The notes beneath the pieces are model-generated. The model was given only the letters and a program-made list of their open reading frames with translations. It was not told the DNA's origin and did no database searches. DNA of 64,000 nt from Aporrectodea caliginosa (Eukaryota > Annelida > Clitellata > Crassiclitellata > Lumbricidae). Shown piece by piece: positions 11,229-22,387 of this stretch. Location of the stretch: assembly GCA_020284085.1 (NCBI GenBank), contig JACEVL010000278.1, positions 186,001 through 250,000 on the forward strand, written 5' to 3'. Numbering within the stretch: the first letter of the stretch is position 1; each line of letters begins with the position of its first letter. Both the position numbers and the translations under genes were made by a program.

Positions 11229-12640
11229 CCAGTCAGTCTGGTAGCCCACAGAAAGCCACAGAGAGTTAATTAAATTACATTACGAGTAATTGCCCTCCCA
11301 GAGAAACGATAGCATACTGTAATGCTTTATAGGGAGTATTCGCCTCTTGTGATAGTCCATTACCAGCCCACTATAGTTCTACGACTGTGGATTATGCTAG
11401 GGAGTCACAAGAGTGAATAGAAAACAGCGCTTATATTTGTTTGATTTGCAAGATTGTCTCGAGATATGAATACTTACCTCGCGGGGTAAACCACAGCGCT
11501 GCATCACACGACATTGAAGTCGTAATCAATCGCGCCTCTTACGGCATTATTTTCATCAGTTAGGTTCTCTACAAGTGGTACCGACCAATGGCTCATATCG
11601 ACCAGTACATTACATTACGCTATCACCACCGATAGATAGCGACTGCTCATAAACGTTTAATTAAAGACTATATAGTAGATGACGGCCACTTTTGCTTCAA
11701 ACAAATCGACACGACATATTAACCATGATAGACTAATAATACATTACATTGCATTATCAATCAACGCATTACATTACGTATAGGCCTACCGTAATTTAAC
11801 CATAGACATTCGACTGCTACACGAATCAGACATGTAGCCTAATTATTGGCCCTCACAGTGGCGTAGGCAAGGGGGGGTTGGGGGTTAAACCCCCCCCCAT
11901 TGGCTTAGGGGAAAAAATTTTTGCACCCAGCACGATGAAGTTTTAACAATATTCGCAATTTTTCGGTTGAAAACACAAATTACCGGTATTTTAAATCCCA
12001 AAAACCCCCCCATCATAAATTCCTGGCTACGCCACTGGGCCCTCATAAGCGTTACTCTGTTAGTCTTAACATATGTGGTCCAGAGTTCAATGTGCCTCTT
12101 GCTCTGGATGCCTCAGCCGTAACTGTTCGCTCCCCACCCGATGCAACAGATGTTTCATCTTTGATTTATCCAAGTCTGTTACCTACCTTCGCTGCTAAAA
12201 GGCAATAACATATACATGAACCGTTCCTAAAATCAAACTGTTTGATTCTGTTTTGACGCATGTGTGGATTGAGTGACCATCCTTATTATTAATATTATTA
12301 TTAGAAATTTTACCAATTATGAATTTGTTGCCTCTGCAAAATAGGCCTCATGTGATTTTATCTATGGTTGCTATTAGGCCTATGTCATGTTGCTATTGCT
12401 CGATTTATGCATCATGAATTTTGCAAGAGACTTTGTAGCAAATTATGAGTTTTGACTTTGCATTAATTGTATGAAGCAATGAGCTACAGTAGACTTAAAT
12501 GTTTGACTATTGGTATATTTAAATGTTTGACTATGATAATATTAATATGTTTGCTTGTCTTATGCTATGGTATGCTTATGTAGTTATTGATTGACCTATT
12601 GTTTTAATTGTTTGACATTACGCCTAGGTGGCGCAGCACA
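11229..12640. other. Non-coding DNA after the outer Gypsy element
   Basis: No genes. ATTAC-rich words recur (TACATTACATTACG and variants, 11270-11790). An imperfect inverted pair, ATTCGCCTCTTGTGA near 11337 and TCACAAGAGTGAAT near 11405, could be a small foldback. One hAT MITE lies inside (11856-12037). Whether this is the Gypsy 3' region or older host DNA is unclear, because no LTR appears here. Confidence 0.5.
11856..12037. mobile_element. hAT-type MITE with perfect 8-bp target duplication
   Basis: The termini are CAGTGGCGTAGGCAAGG and, inverted, CAGTGGCGTAGCCAGG. Flanks GGCCCTCA (11848-11855) and GGCCCTCA (12038-12045) are identical, the 8-bp duplication typical of hAT. The 182-bp interior has C- and G-runs and no frame. 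Non-autonomous. Confidence 0.9.
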
Positions 12641-12670
12641 TATTTACAAACCCCTTCATGGTACAACGCA
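12641..12670 (+). repeat. Left terminal inverted repeat of the MULE
   Basis: A 30-bp exact inverted match to 22358-22387. It lies at the transposase 3' side. Confidence 0.9.
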
Positions 12671-12850
12671 AGCGGGAAATCCTCTGCTCCCATTGGCTGA
12701 CCTCAAGGCTCATAAATATTCATAAACAATATGAATACAGTGAGTCGATTATTAGTAAGTAAGCTGGAGACGTCGTTCCAATAGCACGAAAAGCTCTTCA
12801 ACTAGTTTAGTGTAATGAAAACGTACAAATTACGCAAGTATAGACTTATT

Positions 12851-13328
12851 GGTAAAGTCGTAGTTTACGTTGCTAAATTATTTGATATTGTCACTTTAAA
12901 ATGGAAGCTGGATTGGTGAAAGAAATTGTTTCCTAAATGGAAGTGGGATTGATGAACATTCCTGTGTTCCAAATTGAAGTTGGATTGATCAAAATAATTT
13001 TTCCCGTAAATAGAAGCTGGATGGATAAAATTAAGTTTTCGATTCAATGGAAGCTGGATTGATGAAATTAATTGTTTCCGTAATTAGAAGCTGGATCCAT
13101 GAGAATAGATCTTTGCTTAAATAAAAGTTCCATTGATGAAAAATATTTGAATTGATAAAAGTAATTTTTTCCAATGAAATGGAAGTTGGATTAATGAAAA
13201 ATTTCTTGATGAACTGGAAGCTGGATTGGTGATAGTTAACATGCACATATGTAGACTGCTTACTTAACAATGTCAAGAACGGCATTGAAGACATTAAAAT
13301 AATTAACAACGTAAACTACGACTTTACC
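12851..13328. mobile_element. Short TIR element filled with ~35-bp tandem repeats, 8-bp target duplication
   Basis: The ends GGTAAAGTCGTAGTTTACG and its inverse (CGTAAACTACGACTTTACC) match over more than 20 bp. GACTTATT flanks both sides (12843-12850 and 13329-13336). The interior consists of about ten diverged copies of a unit around TGGAAGCTGGATTGATGAAA plus a T-rich spacer. No protein is credible, though short frames arise from the repeats. An 8-bp duplication fits hAT-like or related superfamilies; the terminal sequence is not the CAGTGGCG type seen elsewhere here. Confidence 0.85.
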
Positions 13329-13336
13329 GACTTATT

Positions 13337-14852
13337 TTTGGTTTTGCAAAGTGGTGTATGGGTTCGAGCTTTCCTTCTGGCCGTTCAATTTAGTGACCTA
13401 GAAGTATTCATGTAAAATGATCTGCACCATCGCTGCTGCCTTGATGTGCACTTATGAAATTTGGGAGGACATCATTAAGTGCATTTGTATATTAAACAAC
13501 AAATAGAGCAACCGTCGTCTTTGTAATTTAAACTGGAAATTTTCTAAAGGACTCTCAACAGCTAACTACATGTAAAGCTCATGTTCACAATTTGTACAAA
13601 CCTAGACTTATCGTGTTGGCAACTTTAACATATCCGAATACATGTACCAAATACTACAACTTGCAAAGTGGTGTATGGCTAATTATAGAAGTGTACTTAG
13701 TCATAAACTGAAAAGGTCGAGGGGCCTTTCTTGTAACTGTGTTATGTAACAACTAACAAGGAGTCCACCAAAGTAAAATCTACAAACTAATCAATGTTCA
13801 TACACAAGAACAGCAGTTTGGTATAAAGAGAACATTAAACTAGGCAGTAAATTTTTGCATATATTTAATTCACATGCCATAAAAATCACACTCCATCTTT
13901 GCAATCAGTTAATAGCAGAAAATAACAATATATAGTAATAGTGTAAGTGAGAAGATTACTACTTTATCATGAAAATATCCTTACTTACACGTAGTCACCC
14001 TTTACAACACACTTGACAGGCAACTGCATTAATTTTCAATGACAAGGATTTGATGCACACCATATACTAATACATACTAGTCTAATACAATTATAAGGTT
14101 AAAGAAATAAACAAAGTGGTGCGTTGCAAGTATTTTAATACAACTGCAAAGAATAACTTTCAACTATACGTGTACATTAATTCAAATAATAAATAAAACA
14201 ATAATCATTTGAGAATCTAGGCCACAATAATAATAACACTAATCATAATAGTAGTAATTATAATAGAGTACAGAAAGATAGGATTTTGAATGAGAGTTGG
14301 GACAAATGGTGACTAATGAAACCCAAAAGCCATTGAGTACCAGCCATCTGTTCCAAAGACTCTCCATGGCTGTCAACAGTGGGAGAGCCATCTGCTTTTC
14401 CAGGACTGCACCATTTTAAACACAGAAATCACTACTATAAGAAAAACTTTATAATTATTTCAGTTCACAATAACATTAAGTAAATTTTATAATAATATTA
14501 ATTAGACGATTGCCCATCCTAAGAGGGTTGAAAGGACCAAATGACCTTCATAGCGAACCTCCACCTCCCTCCCCTACCTGTTTGAGAGCTACATAGAGGT
14601 ACTTAAAAGGTGTTAGGCTACATAACTCTTTTAGCCTAGCCCAAACAATAAATCAGCAGACTCTTAAAGTTTAACTTATTTTGCTGAAACTTATTCAAAG
14701 AATCTTTTTGTCTGAGGTTTCAGCAACAAAGAAGTCTTGTTTATCTTGTTAGCATACAAGTAATAGCTGCAAATGAACATTGAATCACACCCTACAGTCT
14801 ACATTTAAAAAAACTAATTACAGATCTATGACACAGCAAAGTTCATTTCACT
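13337..14852. other. MULE 3' non-coding region
   Basis: AT-rich with no convincing frame. The phrase CAAAGTGGTGTATGG occurs at about 13348 and 13668, with a weaker match near 14113, suggesting an old internal repeat. No other element boundary found. Confidence 0.4.
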
Positions 14853-17446
14853 TTAGTGTCCCACTCCATGAGACTTGGAGTGTGGAACGTTGAGCTTGAT
14901 GTTTTTCATGAGGACTCTAGCTCTCTTGCGAGGACGCTGGACACCTGCTCCAGGGTGTAACGGTGGTCGGCCTGATGCAACTCGCTTCGAACCACGAGTC
15001 AAGCCCACTCTTCTTCTCGCAGTAGACGTTGGCTGCACTTTAATAATTCCACCTTTTCGAGCTCGCATGGCAGACCGACAGTGGTACGCAGCTTGTAGGA
15101 GGTCCTCTTCGGTTTTGATGCCCTGAAGGCACGGTAATAGAGCAGAGACTGCCGAGGATGAGTATGACGTTATAAGCAGTGCAATCCTGGACAGTTCCTG
15201 CTGTGCACTCTCTTTAATAGCCGTCACATGAACAGTGTCATCTATGGTGCCAACATCCTCCAGTATTATTCGATTCACATTCAAATTAGATCCAGCAACA
15301 TCACTGGCGGGTGACTGGAATGACGTCGACTCGTCTAGTTGCAGCGCACAAGCGTCGCGAAAACTGGCGAAGTAATCCATGTTAGGACACTTGTCTCCGA
15401 GTGCTAGCTGAGCCAAGGAATGACGGTCCAGTGTTGTAACAGCCGGAGCATTAGGAAAAGGTACGTTAAATCTTTCGTGTACCAGTGCTTGGTGTTTACA
15501 AAAGACACCATTCAAGCCACTCCTGCATGCACATAGGCCAAATTCAGCGTCGACAGAATACATAACGCTCGCGTTTTGCTGACTTGGGACATGATAGCGA
15601 AACCGGTCGATGACTGTAATGCTATCAAAGTCCACGTCTCTCATTTCCTCACACAACTGCGAGTATTTCAACCTAGGGTTAGCACGGCGACCGTGTGCAA
15701 AGGCAAGCAGCCTCTTCACGAAATAGTTCTGCAAAACTGTGCTGCAGAAGTCAACCAATGCCACAACATTGAAAGCCTTGGTGCGGCTAAGGATGATGTC
15801 TTTCAATATGCGCATTGCGGCTTCTGAGAAGTTATTGGTATTGCTGCCGCGGGTCAGCACGTCCTGTCTCCGTATTGACAACCATTCATCTCCGCGCTGA
15901 AGGAACTTTTCCACACGTTGTCTGTAGCGGACACTAGAGCGCGGTGAGGCAGAATCTTGATCATCTGCGGCACCATCAAACTCACCCTGAGCTGCCTCCA
16001 GGTCGTCGTTCGAGGTAGCGTACATGATCTGTAATAGCAAAGAAAACAAGAAACTGAACAGGTTCACAATAGTTATGAAATCAAATATTACAGGCAAGGT
16101 GACTGGGTGGCAGTGATATTTTCGTTAACGGAAATAGGAATTAGAAGTAAAATTATTAATTTCCGTTAACGACAATAAGAACGAAAATTAGGAATTATTT
16201 TAAGAAGCCCATTTAACAGCATTGCGTAAGAATCGTAATTATTTAATCCATGCATAAAGGCAAACAATGTTCCAAACTACCACTACTTTAGCGGGCAATG
16301 GCTGATTCCTACTACTAACTGAGCTCAGTTACACACTAGGTTAGTGTTACAATATTTTACTTGTTCGCACTGCTGCATACAGGTTTGGACTGCCATTATA
16401 TTAATGACATGGCTTAGAAAAGTCATGGGAGGGAATTTCACCCTCCCTTCCCAGGATTTATGGCCCTGTATACATGATATCATTGTTCTGTTATCAATTG
16501 TTACAAGAAGCAATAAAATATATAGTTATGGTTAGTTGCAAACACTATTTTACTTTTAAGCAATACACTAACCACCCCGAAACTAACCTTTTGGAAGGCT
16601 TTCATGAGACCCTGGCGTTCATCGTCAGGAATGTTGTTGACTTTGGCTGTCAACCAACGCCACTCGGCTTGAGCAACGTGGAAGTGACACAGAAGCTGCC
16701 TTGTTGATGGCCAGACTGCGTGTAATGCTGTCTTCATGGCAGCTGAATCGTCTGTCATAACAGCCAGTGGTGACTGAAAATTACAGCAAATTACCATTTC
16801 TCATTGCTCATGTACAACAAACATCTAGCAGTTGATTTAATGACTTCATTCGTTAGCCCAGCGTTTCCCAAACTTTTTGGCCACGGAACCCTTCGCATCT
16901 TAATATTTTCTGGTGGAACCCCAATCTCAACTAAACGTATTGAGGCATACATAGCGCACAAGAAGCAACCTAATATAGACCTAACTAAACACACACACAC
17001 ACACACACTCATAATTATAAGCAGTTAATTTCTACAAAATTCTTCTCTTATATGAAAAATTTAAGTGCACTGTTTTTAAAACCACGACTCATGGAGCACA
17101 ATATTGGGAGTAGGCTACATCAAGTTTTAATGTGTACAGACTTTAATTTCTTCTCATGCAATTTTTTATAGTTGGCTTGATGATAGAAAGCTGGATTCTT
17201 ATGTCAGGTGCATCAATGCACAATTATCCATTTCAATCAAGAGCTCATAATTATATTAGATAATATTATATTATAAGTGTACGAATGCAGCAGGATGAAT
17301 AATACCATGTGCTCACCTCATTGCCGTTGAAGCACTTCGGATAGTGCATACGAAGCAGTCTGAATGCCACGCGATAGCTTTCTGAAGACTGTCCTTCATG
17401 TAGCATGATGGCAACTGGTAGTGCACCAGCTTTGGAAGACACCAAC

Positions 17447-17764
17447 CAGTGGCGTACGGAGGTCAAATGCCGCCCGGGGCGACGGCCCAAAATGCTGCCC
17501 GCGCACTTCACTTTGAAATTTCCATACAAATTTTCTTCATTACTTCCCCGTGCCGCCTGCTCCTTATTACCACTGTATGCTATTTAGTGAATTATTTTTC
17601 TTCCTTTCCTACCTTCTTTGTCTACTTTTATTACTTTCTCTTATACTTTTCAAATTTTTTTTATGCATTCACTCCTTCTTTTATTTTTTTTCAACCCTAT
17701 TTTGCCGCCCCTACTCAAGTGCCGCCCGGGGCGACTCGCCCCCTGCCCCCTCGGTACGCCACTG
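17447..17764. mobile_element. hAT-type MITE inserted in MULE exon 5
   Basis: The ends CAGTGGCGTACGGAGG and, inverted, CAGTGGCGTACCGAGG. A perfect 8-bp duplication ACACCAAC lies at 17439-17446 and 17765-17772. The element is 318 bp; with one duplication it adds 326 bp, which breaks the frame of the transposase exon (17926-17317). Internal CCGCCCGGGGCGAC is repeated near both ends, a subterminal inverted or direct motif. The T-rich plus-strand frames inside are incidental. Confidence 0.9.
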
Positions 17765-18566
17765 ACACCAACACTGTTGTAGCAGTCGAGGACGTGGCAT
17801 CGCAACTGCTGCTCGAGTCGATAAACACCAGCTCATCAGCAACCGACAATGAATGCGTCCTCTTCATCACATCCGTCACAAGAAGAACACACCATGGCTT
17901 CTCACTTGAGATGGAAATACTTGTCCCTACACAATATCAGAGTAATAGATCAAAGTTTCATCAATAGTGCAACTTCAAATACTTATGGACTAGTGTGACG
18001 ACAAAGTTCAGATGTGGAGAATATTGTTGACAGAAGGTGATGTGCTTTCCCTTTCAATCAGTGTCCATATGGAATTATAAATTGAACATAAATGAGTACC
18101 GGCATAATGAGATCACACATTTTACTCACATTCATTCATTCATACACATGTTGTTGCTATTTGTTATTCAACGTAATCTGCTGATCTCCATCCAAACCTT
18201 AACTGTTTCTTGTAATATTTAATAGCCTCTTGTGTTGATACCCCATTAAACAGCCATTCAGTGCATCAATCAATCCACACCTGAAGCCCAAAGTGCTAAT
18301 GTCAAATGTATTCAGTATTTTCAACATGAAACAAACTTCAAATAGCCTACTTCAACAAAGACTCACCCAAGTTACTGTAATAGTCGAGTTTCTCGGCCAA
18401 CTTAACAAGTGGATCGATCGGTGACCCGAAGTTGACTTGACGCCAGATACTATGCAGATAATAAACGGTTCTCGACGTCGGATTCACTGCTGCATTAGCT
18501 AACTCATGGACTCCATTTTCTTCACACTAAGTCAGAAAAGAAATAGATAAATATATATATAATTTC

Positions 18567-19794
18567 CAGTGGCGGCTCTAGACATTTGCAACAGGGGGGG
18601 CCACGGGGGGGCCGGGGAAACAGATGGAGGGGCCCGTCTATTTTCGTCAAAAGTGAGAATGGTGACAAGAGACCTGTATTGGAGCTACATGAATTGTTTA
18701 ATCAGCAGCCTCAAGTTAAGACACAAATGGAAACAGACTCACTTTGTTAAAAGTAAAACCTATGAACTACAAGCAATACATGCCCTTTTAATTAAGTGCA
18801 AGTTTTATTAAGACTGTCATGCATAGAGTCAATTTAAACTGTTCCACAAAGGCACCCATGATAATCGACTCTGCACGAACACATTCAACTAACAGCATTG
18901 ATAAACTGCTCTCTGAAACGAATATCAGACATAATTATTTGCTTTGCAGATATGTCTAATATCAGAAAAGACTTGTGTTTTGGCGTTAAAGATTGTAGGC
19001 CTATACCAATCATAATAGTAGGCTAAGCGAATGGTCAGAGAATTGTCGATTTAGTTCGGAATGATATGGGCCTAATAACTGGATGTAGACAAGTTGCCTA
19101 AATGCAGTCTGTGCACTTCAGAACGATGCCCAGAGTTTTATCTGCAGCAGAGCCTGAAAAGTGCCTGGGCATTTTATGAACACACTGTTTGAGTTATTGA
19201 GTAGTACAGTTTTAAGTTCGTTGAGGATATCTGATTCAGATAGAGTCTCAGTGTGTCGGCGTAGGGCCTAGGTCTAAAGGAAGGGCGTTCCAGACCTACC
19301 ACTGAAAAGGCTCGATTCTTCATAGTTGCAGTGTGAGCGAACGAAACCAGGAGAACTCCCTTTTCCGTACAGCATTGGGGATGACGTCCTTGGATACCCG
19401 AAGTCAGACAGCATTGCTCTCGGAGGCAAATTGGGCGAAGCCTTAGCTGGTGATGTCGCCATACCAGGGCAGCTACCCTGTACTCAATATGCTTGCGCAT
19501 AGGGAGTCAGTGATGGATAGCAGGAAGTAGCTTATACGACAAGAAAATAGTTAAGACTCCAAGGAAGTAAATAATTTTTATATAGGTCGTGTCTGTGAAA
19601 ACACCACGAATAAAATGACATCGGATTTCATCATGCATCATGCTTAAAGCAAGTAAGTCATACCTTTGAAAATATCAAAATTAAATTATACCATATTTCA
19701 TAATATTTTGGAATAAAATTTGGGGGGGGGCCAGTGGGGGGCCACAACCTCAGTTGGGGGCAAGTGCCCCCTGGCCCCTGTAGAGCCGCCACTG
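18567..19794. mobile_element. hAT-type element in MULE intron 3
   Basis: The ends CAGTGGCGGCTCTAGAC and, inverted, CAGTGGCGGCTCTACAGG. ATAATTTC duplicates at 18559-18566 and 19795-19802. Both ends carry subterminal G- or C-runs (GGGGGGGCCACGGGGGGGCC type). No hAT transposase remains. A LINE fragment lies inside (19174-19500), so the LINE sequence was either captured or inserted later. Confidence 0.85.
19174..19500 (-). pseudogene. LINE (L2/CR1-type) C-terminal fragment inside the hAT element
   Basis: The minus-strand frame shows the end-of-RT signature of the local LINEs: IEYRVAALVWR, CCLTSGIQGR, then NRAFSVVG in place of the usual RAFSIVGPSLWN. It is decayed and lacks all catalytic motifs. 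Confidence 0.6.
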
Positions 19795-21383
19795 ATAATT
19801 TCTGTATTGAATGACTGAAGTTGATGGACTCAATTAGTCTACTATTCACTTAATCACATCATTACCACTGTACATTTTTTTTATTTGTTTGAATGTATTA
19901 CTCTTGCCATGTACAGTGCTGTGCGTTTGCTAGTGCTTCTCAATAAAGGATATACTTACTTACTTACATCAGCCACATGTATGCAGTAATCATTCAAACA
20001 GTACAAAGGTCCAAATTTGTTCTCCCCAGTGTCCTAGGGGAGAGGTACGTTTGCCAGTTGGTTACTGTTTCAATTTAAGGGAAAGGTATGAGGGGACAAT
20101 GGTTCTGTTAATGATCTCCATTCCGTGAAACCCACTCATTCAGTTTGGCGATATCTGTTTTGGTAGATACAGCCACAATACCTTTAAGCAACAAACAGAC
20201 CTACAGACAGAAACTTATCTCAACACACCAGTAGCTTGCTTTCATGCAACGACATTGCTGCTGCAGGCGATAGACCATCACTGAAGTAGTCCATGAAACG
20301 ATCACGCGTCTCATCAGACACACGTAGTACGCGAAGAGCATCAGCACAACGTGTTTGATGATTGTGCTCCAAGCAGAATGTAATCGTGGCTGGCAGTGGT
20401 GGATCCTGCAAGAGACATGCCAATGTATACGAAAGCCTCACACTGCTTACACACTCAATAACGACTGGTTCTGTGCAATTTTAAAGGATGGCACACATGT
20501 ACTTCTCACATCATTCGGCAAATTAAACGTACAATTTAGTCATATGCCAGCTATTACGTTTCTACAACATTTGTGCATGTTCATGACATGCTGAGAATTC
20601 CACCCGCAAGCCACTACCAATTCGGCAGACAGTCAACTAAAAAGTAAGGTAGAACCAAACTTTTGGTGTCATTTAAAAGCAAAAATGTGGTCTTTAAGAT
20701 TATGTAAAATAGGCTACTCATATTCTGAAATTTCCGACATGGGACTCATTTTGATCCCTTTGGGTCACATATAGGGTCGTTTTGTGTAATCACAAATGCT
20801 GACATTTACATTCTTTATTTTAGTGCCTATATCTTGACAAGTAATTATTATTGAAAACTATACACTCACTTGTTTGAGAAAAGAATCATGTCGCCGAGTG
20901 TTTCTATTGACATGTTTGATTTTGACACTGACTGATGCTTTACAACCAGTAGACCGACTAGAACACAGACCATCTGCTGACACCGATTTATTGAGCGTAC
21001 TGTGCTGACACACCAAATCTTGACCAAATGCATATCTGCACGACAAAGCACACAGTCTTAGCATTAACTACAGTCTTCACAAATTGACAGTTCTGAACAA
21101 TAGGCCTACATTTTGATATCATTACTACTATTATTCTCAGATTTATATAGCTACATATCTGGCCCTTCTTTATACCGACTCAATGTTTAACACAACAATA
21201 GATTCTAAACATTGGATGCTTCAGCACTTCCTCATACACAGTAAAACATATAGAGCATTCACAATGCTCACTGACTACATTATAGTTTTAATGTACATAA
21301 GCATCGTTTGTCTTTGGTCCGTAGCTATATAGCAACAGTGACATCTTCCACGCCGTATCTCTTTGTAACTGTCAACCTAATAA

Positions 21384-21894
21384 GGGGTCCTTGCATAATT
21401 ACGTAACACTCCAGGGTGGGTGGGTGGGGTCCTTGAAAACGTTACGAAACGTTAGGTTGGTGGGTGGGTGGGTGGAGTTGAACGTTACGTAACGCTTTTA
21501 AAAACAGTTTAGTGATAAATGAATTTTAAATTAACATCAAATGACACGATGTGATCGATGTTCAAACTTCATGCCATTGATTTAAAACTTAACTAAAACA
21601 CGCAATAGTATAAAGCAAGCATTTATTGAGCATTACTTTAAAATAAAAAGTTGAAATTTAATCTGTTTTATTGGTAAAAATTTAAAGAAAATTTAAATTT
21701 TGTAGACAACCATCGACATGTTCAAGAAAAGTAAAGTTAATCATATGCCAGATCTTTACCTAGACCTAAGAATAAATATGTAACGCTGGGAAGGGTGGGT
21801 GGGTGGGTCTAGGGAAACGTTACGAAGCGTTACAGGGTGGGTGGTTCGGTCAAAAACGGTAATTTTCGGCGTAACGTAATTATGCAATGACCCC
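21384..21894. mobile_element. Harbinger-like MITE with TAA duplication and G-rich ends
   Basis: The ends GGGGTCCTTGCATAATTACG and, inverted, GGGGTCATTGCATAATTACG. TAA flanks at 21381-21383 and 21895-21897 fit the TWA target of PIF/Harbinger elements. Runs of GGGTGGGTGGGTGGG occur near both ends (21415-21475 and 21793-21845), which could form quadruplexes. Non-coding. It sits in MULE intron 1. Confidence 0.75.
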
Positions 21895-22357
21895 TAATGT
21901 CATGCCCACTGCAACAAGACTATCACTATAAATACATAATTCTGAGTGCACTTGGTCAATGAAGTGTACAGATTTCTTACATACCAAACTGTTCTACCAC
22001 TCACCGAACAACGTTGTTGCGTGTTTGCTTCACAATAAACTTCTGACATGCGGAACTTTTGAACAGTTTAACCCAGTCATACCATTCCTGGGATGACGAC
22101 AAATTGCATCGAAGTGACATGTTACCACCGTCTTCCGCTCTGTTTGCGTAAACATAATTTTGCGGCAAAGTAATTTGGTCATCTCCCATCTTCTATGAAT
22201 AATTCAATCATTTACTGAATCGCACGAGAAGACAACGATGTAATTATGAAAAATGGTAGCGACCCAATTTTAACCAATAGCAAGGCGGTATCACGACCCA
22301 ATAGGAACTCGATATTACGACCCAATTCCAGCGAATAGGAACGCGGTATTAGCCATC

Positions 22358-22387
22358 TGCGTTGTACCATGAAGGGGTTTGTAAATA
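22358..22387 (-). repeat. Right terminal inverted repeat of the MULE
   Basis: Exact inverted match to 12641-12670. Upstream of the transposase start, so the promoter must lie between here and 22189. Confidence 0.9.

Larger units (their letters stand above)
14853..22189 (-). pseudogene. MULE transposase, seven exons, exon 5 broken by a MITE
   Basis: Exons, read by me from GT-AG sites with matching phases: 22189-22005, 21035-20870, 20405-20229, 18526-18367, 17926-17317 (containing the MITE), 16773-16588, 16028-14853. Without the MITE and one target copy they sum to 2334 bases, 777 residues plus stop. Exons 1-3 hold a C-C-H-H (WRKY-GCM1-like) DNA-binding finger: LVCQH, GCKA, LEHNHQ. Exon 5 holds the first catalytic Asp (ELVFIDSSSS), exon 6 the second (AVMTDDSAA, then CHFHVAQAEW). 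Exon 7 holds a SWIM zinc finger (LCACRSG...FCKHQ) and a basic tail (RPRKRARV), a probable nuclear signal. Apart from the 326-bp MITE plus duplication, no stop or shift breaks it. It would cut and paste the element by binding the terminal repeats. Confidence 0.8.
12641..22387 (-). mobile_element. MULE (Mutator-like) DNA transposon with 30-bp terminal inverted repeats
   Basis: The left end TATTTACAAACCCCTTCATG... (12641-12670) is an exact inverted copy of the right end (22358-22387) over 30 bp. Between them lies a seven-exon transposase on the minus strand (22189 to 14853) with zinc finger, DDE and SWIM domains. Four later insertions swell it: 12851-13328, 17447-17764, 18567-19794 and 21384-21894. 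Without these it is about 7.2 kb. Flanks CGCAGCACA and CGCCGCCCG match at only 6 of 9 positions, so the target duplication is decayed or absent. The transposase start codon sits 194 bp inside the right terminus. Confidence 0.85.

Noticed and set aside
14875..15827. Plus-strand frames opposite the MULE transposase
   Set aside because: Shadows of exon 7 in other frames.
16791..17012. Minus-strand frame as an extra MULE exon
   Set aside because: It lies within the intron between exons 5 and 6, whose phases already fit. The text resembles a repeat terminus (CAGCGTTTCCCAAACTTTTT).
17449..17967. 172-codon plus-strand frame
   Set aside because: It spans MITE sequence and the antisense of MULE exon 5; no independent support.
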